Source: Leptolyngbya sp. CCY15150
GTDB lineage: Bacteria > Cyanobacteriota > Cyanobacteriia > RECH01
Reading direction: 5' to 3'
Assembly: GCF_016888135.1 (NCBI RefSeq)
Contig: NZ_JACSWB010000174.1
Coordinates: forward strand, 62,001 to 126,000
Length of the DNA: 64,000 bases
Below the pieces are notes generated by a model. It was not told where the DNA came from. It worked only from the letters and a program-made list of their open reading frames with translations, and ran no database searches. The position numbers were made by a program, and so were the translations under genes. Shown here piece by piece: positions 39,144 through 48,029 of this stretch (position 1 is the stretch's first letter; each line of letters starts with the position of its first letter).

Positions 39144-39632
39144 TTAAGCAGGGGTGACTTGTACAATCAGCGCCCGCCGATCAAAAGACTGTACCTTGGC
39201 TGATTCACCTAAATCGGTCACAACCCGCTCTAGTAGCTCAGCGGCGCGATCGCGATGCTGGTGTTCCCGTCCCCGTAATCGCACTTGGAATTTGACAGAA
39301 TCACCTTTGTCTAGCCATTCAACAGCTCGCTTAATCCGAAGGCTGTAGTCTGATTCACCCACATTGGGGCGCAGCTTCACTTCCTTGACCGTGGGCTTAC
39401 TGGTATTCTGACGATGGCGTTTCTTTTGTTGGTATTGATGTTTACCGTAGTCCAGGATTTTAGCAACTGGAACATCCTTGGACTCAGAAACCAAGACTAG
39501 ATCCAACCCCACACTCTCAGCAAGCTGCAGGGCATCGCGGGTCTCAGTTACGCCACGGTTGGTGTTTTCATGGTCAATCAGCAAAACACGCGGCGATCGA
39601 ATGCGGTGGTTAATGAGTTGCTTATTAGCGAT
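39144..39632 (-). CDS. infC: Translation initiation factor IF-3, AUC start
   Basis: Binds the 30S subunit, keeps it free of 50S and checks the start codon and initiator tRNA. The conserved N terminus NKQLINHRIRSPRVLLIDHENTNRGV continues upstream of the first conventional start codon (TTG 39584). In that frame an in-frame TAA at 39645-39647 leaves no ATG, GTG or TTG, so initiation must use a rare codon. ATC at 39630-39632 is best, seven bases after AGAGGA (39640-39645). It gives 162 residues, starting MANKQL. E. coli infC uses AUU for self-regulation; a similar control is inferred here. KILDYGKHQYQQKK and the C-terminal ribosome-binding domain are intact. Confidence 0.9.
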   Translation of the reverse strand: MANKQLINHRIRSPRVLLIDHENTNRGVTETRDALQLAESVGLDLVLVSESKDVPVAKILDYGKHQYQQKKRHRQNTSKPTVKEVKLRPNVGESDYSLRIKRAVEWLDKGDSVKFQVRLRGREHQHRDRAAELLERVVTDLGESAKVQSFDRRALIVQVTPA

Positions 39633-39914
39633 AGCTCTATCCTCTTAAAACTCAACATGTTTGACGGTAGTCGGAACCCTACCGATGGCCATCTCGACAC
39701 AAATTGGCTTCATGGCTCGAAGCTAGCCTGAGCCGCTGACTCGTTGCTTCGGCACGATGCCTAGGTGCGGCGAGATACTGGTTCAGACTTGGACATTCGC
39801 ATCAGATTACTCTACTTCTAGAGTAACCTTATCAAAGCTTGGATCCAACATCATCGAACCAGAGTTGGATCTGAAATTCACGAAACTTTGCATCGCTACT
39901 CCCCCACATTGCCT

Positions 39915-40571
39915 ATGACTTCACCATCTGACCATCGTCAATATGCGGCGGCCACCGATCGCAACCGTGAGCCAATTTTGGCTGTATTGCAAGATGTGCT
40001 GCCTGAAACGGGCACCGTGCTAGAAATTTCCAGCGGCACCGGGCAACATGCGGTCTTCTTTGCGCCTCGTCTTGCACCCCGCCGCTGGCTGCCGTCCGAT
40101 GCCAATCCTCTAGCGATCGACAGCATTGCCGCTTGGCGATCGCACCACCCCTGCGAAACCCTCTATCCGCCCATTCTCCTCGATGCCGCCATCAGTCCTT
40201 GGCCCGTGGAACAAGTTCCGTTGCCTGCCAGCTTGGCTGACTCAGGATTTGAACCGGGGGCGATCGCTGCCCTAGTGAATATCAATATGATTCACATTTC
40301 GCCATGGAGCGCCACCCTAGGGCTGTTTGCCGGAGCCGAGCGCCTCTTACCACCGGGGGGCGTGCTCTACCTCTATGGCCCCTACAAACAGCAGGGACAG
40401 CATACCGCACCCAGTAATGCAGCCTTCGATGAAAGTTTGCGCGCCCAAAATCCTGATTGGGGCGTGCGCAACTTGGAAGATGTGGTTGCCGTGGCGATCG
40501 CCCACCAGTTGCAGTTGGTCAAAACAGTGCCCATGCCCGCCAACAACCTCTCTGTGGTGTTCCAGCGCTAG
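39915..40571 (+). CDS. DUF938 SAM-dependent methyltransferase-like protein
   Basis: Class I methyltransferase-fold protein of 218 residues from ATG 39915. VLEISSGTGQHAVFFA is the SAM-binding motif I, and LVNINMIHISPW is the family's motif IV region. The YAAATDRNREPIL opening and the GPYKQQGQHTAPSNAAFDESLR stretch are typical of DUF938. The substrate is unknown. It precedes map by about 240 bases on the same strand, but no common operon signal is evident. Confidence 0.85.
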   Translation: MTSPSDHRQYAAATDRNREPILAVLQDVLPETGTVLEISSGTGQHAVFFAPRLAPRRWLPSDANPLAIDSIAAWRSHHPCETLYPPILLDAAISPWPVEQVPLPASLADSGFEPGAIAALVNINMIHISPWSATLGLFAGAERLLPPGGVLYLYGPYKQQGQHTAPSNAAFDESLRAQNPDWGVRNLEDVVAVAIAHQLQLVKTVPMPANNLSVVFQR

Positions 40572-40809
40572 CTAGACTAGACAATCCCCGCGAGATTGAT
40601 GGGATAGTCCCGAGCCATGAGCCTCACAGATCTCGTATCCCTGAGGCAGAACCGAGCAGGCAACGGTATCCTAAAACAAGCAGGGTTGAATCGAGGTTGC
40701 AGGTGCTGCATGGCCTCTTGAGGCATGGACAATCCAGATTCCCAACCGCTCTACGACCTCAAGCCTGCATGACTATGTCAGGATTAGAGACTGTAACCCT
40801 TAAGATTTC

Positions 40810-41589
40810 ATGAATACCGAAGCGATCGTTTTATTATCAAGCCGTGAAGTAGACAAAATGCGAGCTGCCGGCCAGCTTGCCGCCCAATTGCTCGATCATC
40901 TAGCACCCATGATCAAACCTGGGGTGAGCACCCTAGACCTCAATGATGAGGCAGAACGCTGGACTCAAGCCCACGGTGCCAAAAGTGCGCCCCTGGGCTA
41001 CCACGGGTTTCCTAAATCGATCTGCACCAGCGTCAACGAAGTGGTTTGCCACGGCATCCCCAATGCCAAACAAATTTTGCGGGACGGAGACATTATTAAT
41101 GTAGACGTCACTCCAACGGTGGATGGCTACCATGGCGATACCTCCCGCACCTTTTTTGTCGGAGAACCGTCGGCGATCGCTCGACGCTTAGTCGAAGTGA
41201 CCGAGCAATGTCTGGAGCTTGCCATTGCCGAAGTCAAGCCAGGAGCCCGCATTGGAGATATCGGTGCCGCCATTCAAGACTATGCCGAAGCCCAAGGGTT
41301 TTCGGTGGTGCGTGACTTCGTGGGTCACGGCGTCAGCCGGATTTTTCACACCGCGCCCCAAGTGCCGCACTACGGCCGACGAGGGCGGGGCAAGAAGCTG
41401 CGCCCCGGCATGGTGTTTACCATCGAACCGATGATCAATGAAGGGACGTGGGAAGTGGACGTGCTGGAGGATGGCTGGACAGCAGTCACCAAAGATCGCA
41501 AGCTTTCAGCCCAGTTTGAGCATACCCTCGCGGTCACCGAAGAGGGCGTGGAAATCCTCACGCAGCATCCCGAGTTGGTCGTCGCCTGA
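40810..41589 (+). CDS. map: Methionine aminopeptidase type I
   Basis: Removes the N-terminal methionine from nascent proteins. The 259-residue protein carries the type I pita-bread fold with the five metal ligands: D in INVDVTPT, D in GYHGDTSR, H in GHGVSRIFH, E in TIEPMIN and E in QFEHTLAV. No N-terminal zinc-finger extension is present. The ATG is at 40810. A terminator-like hairpin for the opposite strand follows. Confidence 0.95.
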   Translation: MNTEAIVLLSSREVDKMRAAGQLAAQLLDHLAPMIKPGVSTLDLNDEAERWTQAHGAKSAPLGYHGFPKSICTSVNEVVCHGIPNAKQILRDGDIINVDVTPTVDGYHGDTSRTFFVGEPSAIARRLVEVTEQCLELAIAEVKPGARIGDIGAAIQDYAEAQGFSVVRDFVGHGVSRIFHTAPQVPHYGRRGRGKKLRPGMVFTIEPMINEGTWEVDVLEDGWTAVTKDRKLSAQFEHTLAVTEEGVEILTQHPELVVA

Positions 41590-41628
41590 CCATCAAGGCT
41601 CTTTCTAGACCAGGGATCTAGGGATCGT

Positions 41629-41660
41629 AAAAAAAGAGCGACAGTGCATGACTGTCGCTC
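41629..41660 (-). terminator. Terminator downstream of rlpA
   Basis: GAGCGACAGT and ACTGTCGCTC form a perfect 10-base stem with a 5-base loop; on the minus strand seven T follow. It is about 130 bases after the rlpA stop and may also slow map transcripts. Confidence 0.88.
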
Positions 41661-41790
41661 GATGTTCCATAGAAGGGGAGAGGGTTAGATCGGTCTTAAT
41701 CGGTTAACACAGTAAACCGTTGAAGCGATCGCCCTCCATGTCCGAATCAGAGAGTAAATCTGCGGAGAGTTGGGAAAGCTGGCGTCATGC

Positions 41791-42885
41791 CTAGTTATTG
41801 CCTAAAACATCTAGGCTAACGGGCGCAACACCCGAACTCACCAGGCCAATCACCTGGGCGGCACCTGCCGACAGGTCAATCACGCGTCCATGGGCATAGG
41901 GGCCGCGATCGTTAATACGAACGACCACAGATAGCCCCGTATCTAGATTGGTGACGCGTACCTGGGTGCCAAAAGGCAGGCTGGGGTGAGCCGCCGTCAT
42001 GGCATTTTGGTCAAAAATTTCACCACTGGCGCTGTAGTTGCCGTGGAAGCCTGGGCCATACCAGGATGCCATGCCGCTAAGGGTACGCAGAACAGCATGG
42101 TAGGATGCGCTAGGAGCAGGCTCAGGGGCAGGCAAGCCATAGACTTCACCCAAGGGTTCAGCTCCTCCCAAGAGGCGACGAAGCCGGTTCGTGGCCTGGA
42201 GGGCATCTTCTGCAGGATTTCGGGTCGTATCAGGCAGAATCGTCGTTTCGTTGATCTCAGTTAGCTCACGATCGCCCACCTGAATGACGAGGCGATCGCC
42301 TTCATCGTCCCAGATAGCCGTGATCGAAGATGGATCAACGCCACTGCGATAGAGCTGGTTGAGGTTAGCAGCAATAGCGGTAGCACGCCAAACAGGATCT
42401 TGAGCATAGTCATCAACATCAGACGATGCTGAAGCCTGGGCAAGCACAACGCTTTCTTGAGATCCTGAAACTTTTACGTCTGCGCTCGCGTCATCGGTAG
42501 TAGCCGAGCCACCCTCATCAAGGGGAGCCAAGAACGTGATGACGGGAATGTCTCGGATATAGAGGGTCGCAGCTTGCCGATCATCGAGTTGATGGGGCAA
42601 AATGCTAGCGATCGCCTCACTCTGAGAGAGTTCAATGGAGTTACGAGAGTGATATTCACCGACCTTCACAACATCTTCAGTGGAAGCTGTCGTCAGGGCC
42701 TCGGTGCTGACACCGTCGTTTGCGATGTGATTAGGCGCAGACTCTGCGATCGCAACGTTGGCGTCTGAGTCATTATCTGCGGTTCCGGCGACACTAGCAT
42801 GTCCAGAAGACGAGGTCGCTAGCGTTCCGATAACGAGTGCAGCAGTCATCAGACTACTCCAAAGCTGTTGATTGTTTTGAGCCAT
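41791..42885 (-). CDS. RlpA-family protein (double-psi beta-barrel)
   Basis: Exported septal-ring lytic-transglycosylase-like protein, 364 residues. A signal peptide (about 1-30, ending GHA) precedes a long low-complexity acidic region (about 30-255). The C-terminal double-psi beta-barrel begins MASWYGPGFHGNYSASGEIFD and holds DQNAMTAAHPSLPFG and VVVRINDRGPYAHGRVIDLS; the aspartates and histidine used by lytic transglycosylases are present. No SPOR domain. It probably acts on peptidoglycan between cells or at the septum. Confidence 0.88.
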   Translation of the reverse strand: MAQNNQQLWSSLMTAALVIGTLATSSSGHASVAGTADNDSDANVAIAESAPNHIANDGVSTEALTTASTEDVVKVGEYHSRNSIELSQSEAIASILPHQLDDRQAATLYIRDIPVITFLAPLDEGGSATTDDASADVKVSGSQESVVLAQASASSDVDDYAQDPVWRATAIAANLNQLYRSGVDPSSITAIWDDEGDRLVIQVGDRELTEINETTILPDTTRNPAEDALQATNRLRRLLGGAEPLGEVYGLPAPEPAPSASYHAVLRTLSGMASWYGPGFHGNYSASGEIFDQNAMTAAHPSLPFGTQVRVTNLDTGLSVVVRINDRGPYAHGRVIDLSAGAAQVIGLVSSGVAPVSLDVLGNN

Positions 42886-44052
42886 ATACCCTTTATAAAA
42901 GGAATGTGTGGAACGAAAATGATGTCCTAACGATGGAAAAACCTAGGTATCTAGGTCATACCCATTAGGAGAAGTGCAGAGCACCAGTCCATACTCGTTA
43001 CGCGTTCACCCTTCTGTGTTCGGAACTGCAACAGCCTAGCATGAAGGTTCTAGCTTGGGGATCAGGGGATCACACGGAAGACCTATCCCTCTCGACTAAG
43101 ATTTAGATCTGCTTATCAATGGGCGATCGCCCTTGCCATACAAGACGTTCAGCGCTCCATACTCCACAAAAGTGCCGCTGAAGCATCAAATGGCAAGTTT
43201 ACATTTGTTCATACTGCCTGATCTCGATCGCCAGCACGAGTCTCATGCCATAACAGCCTACTCCTGAAGGATCACAGCGATCGCTCAGGGGTATAAATCT
43301 GGCTCTGGCATATCATTAGGCGCTACATAGATAGGACTTCCTTATTGATTCAGGGGTCTCAGGTAGGGGTCTGAGACTGGTTTTAGCCTGATCGAAGGCA
43401 GTTTTTTCGAGTCACCTGCTTTAAAACCGTGTCGAGCGCACCTAATTAGCGTGCGCTCGATCACACCAAGGAGGTCAAGAGAATGCTGGACGAGTCCCTT
43501 CCAGCCCCAGAGCATCGAGTTCCTACGTCATAAAGATTACAGGCGATCGCATCTTCTCTAAAATCGGCAGTTCAACCCAGCCCAGATATGGAGAAATACA
43601 CCCCAAGACGATCCCGACTCAAATGGCTCATCAAACCTACTAATCTAATGTCTCACAGGCAGCATACTAAGACTTAGAGTGAGACTATCAATCATCCCAG
43701 ACTATCATTTCACTAGATTTATTGAGTTTCATCTTATACAACCTAGGCGATCGCCATGGATTTCAGCGATCGCCTAGGGAATTCATGGCCGACAGTGGGA
43801 AAATCGAAGAGCGCGATCGCTGGCCGAATCACCCGACTCGGGGCTAGGCAGCATGTCCTAGTGCTGGTTGACGGACACAACTTGAAGACCTTCACCCCAA
43901 ACCCCTCTCCCAGAGCGGGCGGGGGGCTTTGAAAACACCTATTCTTGTTCTCCTTGTGGGAGAAGGGGCTGGAGGATGGGGGGAAAGATGGTTCAGCCAA
44001 TCAGGTCTTAGCGATGCGTGAGTCCTAGCTTGAAGCATTAAGAGAGAAGCCT
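42886..44052. other. 1.2-kb region without a gene
   Basis: The longest gene-free stretch in the window. It holds hairpins at 43356-43377 (GTCTCAG/CTGAGAC) and 43432-43460 (perfect 10-base stem TCGAGCGCAC/GTGCGCTCGA with a 9-base loop, without a T-tract), a small CCTAG-GTAT-CTAGG palindrome at about 42943, several HIP1 sites, and a dispersed repeat at 43889-43984. No reading frame has coding character. An unrecognised RNA gene is possible between 43300 and 43470. Confidence 0.55.
43889..43984. repeat. Dispersed inverted-repeat element, related to 54067-54153
   Basis: C/T-rich left arm (CACCCCAAACCCCTCTCCCA) and G/A-rich right arm (GGGAGAAGGGGCTGGAGGATGGGG) can pair across a central spacer. 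The same layout occurs at 54067-54153. An 85-codon frame through it (43743-44000, minus) is repeat-derived and not a gene. Confidence 0.8.
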
Positions 44053-45381
44053 ATGTCTACGCAACCCAAAATTATTGTGCTGGATGATGATCCCACCGGA
44101 TCTCAAACCGTGCATAGCTGTCTCCTGCTCACCCGCTGGGATGAAGACACCCTCAAGCTGGGCTTACTGGATGATGCTCCCATCTTTTTTATCTTGACTA
44201 ACACCCGCGCCCTGCCCCCTGAGCAGGCCAACCAGATCACCCGTGAGGTATGCCAAGCCCTCAAGCGGGCGATCGCTCAGGTGGGGCTCCAAGACTTTTT
44301 GATCGTGAGCCGCTCTGATTCCACCCTGCGCGGTCACTACCCGATTGAAACCGATGCGATCGCCGAGGAGCTGGGCCCCTTCGATGCCCATTTCCTCACC
44401 CCCGCCTTTTTTGAAGGTGGACGCATCACCCGCGACAGCATTCACTACTTATTAATAGATGGCGTCGAAACACCGGTACACACCACCGAGTTTGCGCAGG
44501 ACTCTGTCTTTGGTTACCACCACAGCTATCTCCCCGACTATGTCGAAGAGAAAACCAAAGGCCGCATTTCCAGTGAGAATGTGGAACGATTTTTGCTGGC
44601 TGATATCCGGGGCGGTACGGGCGATCGCCTCCTGGCCCTCCGTGATAACCAATGTGGCGTGGTAGATGCCGAAGAGCAGGCGGACTTGGATCGATTTGCC
44701 CAGGATGTTTTGGCTGCTGCCGCCCAGGGAAAGCGCTTTCTGTTTCGCAGCGCCGCCAGCTTACTGACCGCCTTGGCAGATCTTCCCCCCCAGCCCACCC
44801 CCGCCGACCAGATGGGAGCCTACACTCGTCACGGGCAACCCGGTGCCGTCTTGGTGGGATCCCACGTCAAGAAAACAACAGAGCAACTGAACGAACTCCT
44901 GAAGGAACCCGGTGTTGCTGGGGTTGAGATTGACGTCGCCCACTTACTCGACGCCAGCGATCAACAGCGCGCCGACCTGCTGACCAATATTTGCGATCGC
45001 ATTCACACCGTCCACAGCGCTGGTCAAACACCCGTAATCTACACCAGCCGCGAAGAGCTTACGTTTGATAGCATCGAAACTCGCCTAGCGTTCGGGGTAG
45101 CCGTCTCGGATCTACTCATGGATGTGGTGCGCCACCTGCCAGACAACCTAGGATTCTTGATTAGCAAAGGCGGGATCACCTCCAATGACGTCGTCAGCAC
45201 CGGTCTAGCCCTCACCGCAGCTAGACTCCTCGGGCAAATTCTACCCGGCTGTTCCATCATTCGCACCCCCGCCGATCATCCCCAGTTCCCGAACCTGCCG
45301 GTGGTTCTCTTTCCCGGCAACGTGGGCGATCGCACCTCCCTAGCTGAAGCCTATCGCCGCCTAAATCGTTCTGGAACCTGA
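44053..45381 (+). CDS. Four-carbon acid sugar kinase family protein (DUF1537)
   Basis: Predicted sugar-acid kinase of 442 residues. The N-terminal domain opens IIVLDDDPTGSQTVHSC and contains SRSDSTLRGHYPIE, as in DUF1537/OtnK-type kinases that phosphorylate 4-carbon acid sugars; the C-terminal nucleotide-binding domain has KGGITSNDV and ends VVLFPGNVGDRTSL. The usual catabolic partners (aldolase, dehydrogenase, isomerase) are not adjacent, so the substrate here is uncertain. It is a single gene. Confidence 0.85.
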   Translation: MSTQPKIIVLDDDPTGSQTVHSCLLLTRWDEDTLKLGLLDDAPIFFILTNTRALPPEQANQITREVCQALKRAIAQVGLQDFLIVSRSDSTLRGHYPIETDAIAEELGPFDAHFLTPAFFEGGRITRDSIHYLLIDGVETPVHTTEFAQDSVFGYHHSYLPDYVEEKTKGRISSENVERFLLADIRGGTGDRLLALRDNQCGVVDAEEQADLDRFAQDVLAAAAQGKRFLFRSAASLLTALADLPPQPTPADQMGAYTRHGQPGAVLVGSHVKKTTEQLNELLKEPGVAGVEIDVAHLLDASDQQRADLLTNICDRIHTVHSAGQTPVIYTSREELTFDSIETRLAFGVAVSDLLMDVVRHLPDNLGFLISKGGITSNDVVSTGLALTAARLLGQILPGCSIIRTPADHPQFPNLPVVLFPGNVGDRTSLAEAYRRLNRSGT

Positions 45382-45450
45382 TGATCCTGGAAGCTGATGA
45401 TCCCTAGAGATCTAGTAGGCAGGGTTGGTAGCATCCCCATGGAATCCGCC

Positions 45451-45936
45451 CTACCCTGCCGCCATCAATCCTTGAAGCGACTTAAACCAAGACGGCAGCA
45501 CCGGCCCCACAGGCATGAGGGTAGCCAAACGCTGATCATCATGGGTGATCGATAGCTGAATATGGAGGGCTGGCTCAGGCCATTGGAGCAAGCGATCGGG
45601 CCACTCGATGGCCACTAATCCCAAGGGATACTCCACCCCTTCCCAATACAAATCAATATAAAGCGAGGCCACCGCCTGGGTGTCTAGGCGATAGAGATCA
45701 AAATGGTAGAGCGGCAGCCGACCGTCTAGATACTCATTGACCAAGGTAAAGGTGGGGCTGACAATCGGTTCGGAAATCCCTAATCCATGGCCTATACCCT
45801 GAACTAAACTGGTCTTGCCGCTGCCTAAATTTCCGTCTAGTAGCAAAATTGTTCCAACCGGAAGCGATCGCCCTAGAACTTGTCCTAGGCGATGGGTGGC
45901 GGCGGGATTGGGTAACAATAATTCCATCACATCCAT
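45451..45936 (-). CDS. tsaE: tRNA threonylcarbamoyladenosine biosynthesis protein TsaE
   Basis: P-loop ATPase needed with TsaB and TsaD to make t6A37 in ANN-decoding tRNAs. The 161-residue form from ATG 45936 has Walker A GNLGSGKTSL, switch I SPTFTLVNEY, YHFDLYRL, and AIEWPDRL (Walker B-like). An internal ATG at 45927 and an upstream GTG at 45966 are alternative starts. tsaB and tsaD are not in the window. It converges on the DUF1537 kinase. Confidence 0.93.
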   Translation of the reverse strand: MDVMELLLPNPAATHRLGQVLGRSLPVGTILLLDGNLGSGKTSLVQGIGHGLGISEPIVSPTFTLVNEYLDGRLPLYHFDLYRLDTQAVASLYIDLYWEGVEYPLGLVAIEWPDRLLQWPEPALHIQLSITHDDQRLATLMPVGPVLPSWFKSLQGLMAAG

Positions 45937-46075
45937 GGATGAGCGTCGTGCTAGCCTTGAGATCACGGTGAAGCGTCGTCAGATCTTCTGAACAAAAAAC
46001 AAGGGGATCACCCATGCGATCCCCACGTTGATTTGAAACACGTTCATAGTCTGACTACTGGGCCCAGCAATTGGC

Positions 46076-46300
46076 TTAGTTGTCGTAGACTCTGCACTCA
46101 GCAGCTTCAGGGTTCTCGTCGCAATATTGATCAAACGAGGTTTTGGGCTGTTCTTTGCTCTTTTTGTGGGCTGCTTCAGCCTGCAGTTCTTCTACAGCAT
46201 CCCATGCAGCAGCACATTCCCCAGAGGAAGCACCTTCAGTGCTGCATACGGCCCGTGCCTGTTCACGTTCTTGCTCAATTTGGTTGTGGATATCGCTCAT
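46076..46300 (-). CDS. cp12: CP12 regulator of the Calvin cycle
   Basis: Intrinsically disordered redox switch of 74 residues that binds GAPDH and phosphoribulokinase and shuts down the Calvin cycle in the dark. Both disulfide-forming pairs are present (CSTEGASSGEC and CDENPEAAEC), as is the core AWDAVEELQAEA (PRK-binding) and the C-terminal YCDENPEAAECRVYDN that enters GAPDH. It is therefore a canonical full CP12. It stands alone about 140 bases from tsaE. Confidence 0.96.
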   Translation of the reverse strand: MSDIHNQIEQEREQARAVCSTEGASSGECAAAWDAVEELQAEAAHKKSKEQPKTSFDQYCDENPEAAECRVYDN

Positions 46301-46746
46301 AGCTTTTCGTTATGGTTATGACTTATCTCAGTACATTCGGGTGGTCTACCCTGGACTATCTTAGTCTGAAACCTTCGAGGTCGTGAATGGGAAAACCCCG
46401 AACCCTGCCATGCAACGGCTGACCCTGAAGCCCATTCACGCATTTAGCCCCCATAAATGCCAAACCTATTATCTTTAGATTTGCCGTGGCTGGAATCTAG
46501 ATCATCCACATAGACAGAGAGACCCAAACCTTCCCAATCCCTATGCTACTGTGCGATCGCCCTTGTTCTAGTCAACAATGTTACCAAACTCACCGGAAGG
46601 CGATCGCTGAAGAAGTCTGGATCTTGAACAATGTTGACCAAGATTGAGCAACGCCTCACAGCTCTTAACTTCTCTGTTGACCCGTTTTCCTAGAGAATAG
46701 GGAGAACGCTACGACAGTTCGTATTGTGACTCGGCGAACTAGTACT

Positions 46747-48000
46747 ATGACTGACCCTATGAAATGGGCTAACGCCCTCTCCACTCTCCCATCTCTTGAA
46801 GCCGCTATTCAAGACGTGGTTGATAACGCAACTCAGCAGTTGAATGCTCCAGCCGACCTGGCGATTGTGTTCATCTCATCTGCCTATGCCAGTGAATTCC
46901 CGCGCTTGATGCCGCTCCTGCGCAATTACCTCGATGTAGCCACCATTGTGGGCGGCAGCGGCGGTGGGGTGATTGGGCAAGCCAGCACCCGCGATGCAGC
47001 GCAGGAAGTGGAAGGGGAAGCCGCCCTCAGCCTCACCTTAGCCCACCTACCCGGCGTCAAGGTGGAAGCCTTTCACCTTGATTCTGAACTCTTGCCTGAC
47101 CCAGATGCCGCACCGGATGCCTGGGTGGATCTAGTCGGAGTATCGCCTGCAGATCAACCCCAGTTCGTTTTGCTATCAGAACCTTTTGCACCGGGGATCA
47201 ATGACCTATTGCAGGGTTTAGACTTTGCCTACCCAGGCTCCGTGAAAATTGGGGGGCTGGCCAGCACTGGCTCGGTCACCGGGCAATGCGGGCTGTTTTG
47301 CAACTACGAATTCTATGACGAGGGCATTGTGGGGTTAGCCCTCAGCGGCAATATTGTCATCGATGCCATTGTAGCCCAGGGTTGTCGCCCCATTGGCTGT
47401 CCCTATCGAGTTGTGCAGGGCGAGCGCAATATCGTTCTAGAGCTGGAGGCTGATGAAATGGCCGGAGTCTGCGAGGTCGGCAAGACGCCCCTCGAAACCT
47501 TGCAGATGCTAATCCGGGATCTGAGCGAGGATGATCAGATGCTGGCGCAGAATTCCCTTTTTATCGGCATTGCCCAGAATGAGTTTAAGGAAAAGCTGGG
47601 CCAGGGTGATTTCCTGATCCGCAACCTGATTGGCGTCGATCCCAAGGTGGGGGCGATCGCCATTGGGGATCGGGTACGGCCAGGGCAACGGGTGCAGTTT
47701 CATCTACGGGATGCCCAAACGTCGATTGATGACATGGAAGGTCTATTCACCCAATATCAAAACCAGGATCATCAAGGTAGTTCGCCCATCGGCGCACTCC
47801 TCTTTGCCTGCCTCGGCCGCGGGGAGGGGCTATACGGACAGCCCAATGTAGATTCTCGGCTCTTCCATCGCTACCTCGTTGATACGCCCCTAAGTGGCTT
47901 TTTCTGCAACGGCGAAGTCGGGCCTGTGGGTAATACCACCTTCCTCCACGGCTATACCTCAGTGTTCGGTATCTGCCGATCGCCGGATCCAAGCCGCTAG
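46747..48000 (+). CDS. FIST-domain sensory protein
   Basis: Protein of 417 residues with an N-terminal FIST domain (DLAIVFISSAYASEF, then VGGSGGGVIG) and a C-terminal FIST_C domain (NEFKEKLGQGDFLIRNLIG, ending FFCNGEVGPVGNTTFLHGYTS). FIST proteins are thought to sense small ligands, perhaps amino acids, usually joined to signalling output domains; no output domain is fused here. It is followed by the LapA-like gene on the same strand after 29 bases, so the two probably share a transcript. ATG 46747 is preferred to a GTG at 46726. Confidence 0.85.
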   Translation: MTDPMKWANALSTLPSLEAAIQDVVDNATQQLNAPADLAIVFISSAYASEFPRLMPLLRNYLDVATIVGGSGGGVIGQASTRDAAQEVEGEAALSLTLAHLPGVKVEAFHLDSELLPDPDAAPDAWVDLVGVSPADQPQFVLLSEPFAPGINDLLQGLDFAYPGSVKIGGLASTGSVTGQCGLFCNYEFYDEGIVGLALSGNIVIDAIVAQGCRPIGCPYRVVQGERNIVLELEADEMAGVCEVGKTPLETLQMLIRDLSEDDQMLAQNSLFIGIAQNEFKEKLGQGDFLIRNLIGVDPKVGAIAIGDRVRPGQRVQFHLRDAQTSIDDMEGLFTQYQNQDHQGSSPIGALLFACLGRGEGLYGQPNVDSRLFHRYLVDTPLSGFFCNGEVGPVGNTTFLHGYTSVFGICRSPDPSR

Positions 48001-48029
48001 ACTGGAACTAGTTGTGATGATGCAGGGGA

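Noticed and set aside
43743-44000. 85-codon minus-strand frame
   Set aside because: Most of it is translated from the dispersed repeat at 43889-43984.
45937-45966. GTG start for tsaE ten codons upstream
   Set aside because: No ribosome-binding site and the added residues are not typical of TsaE.
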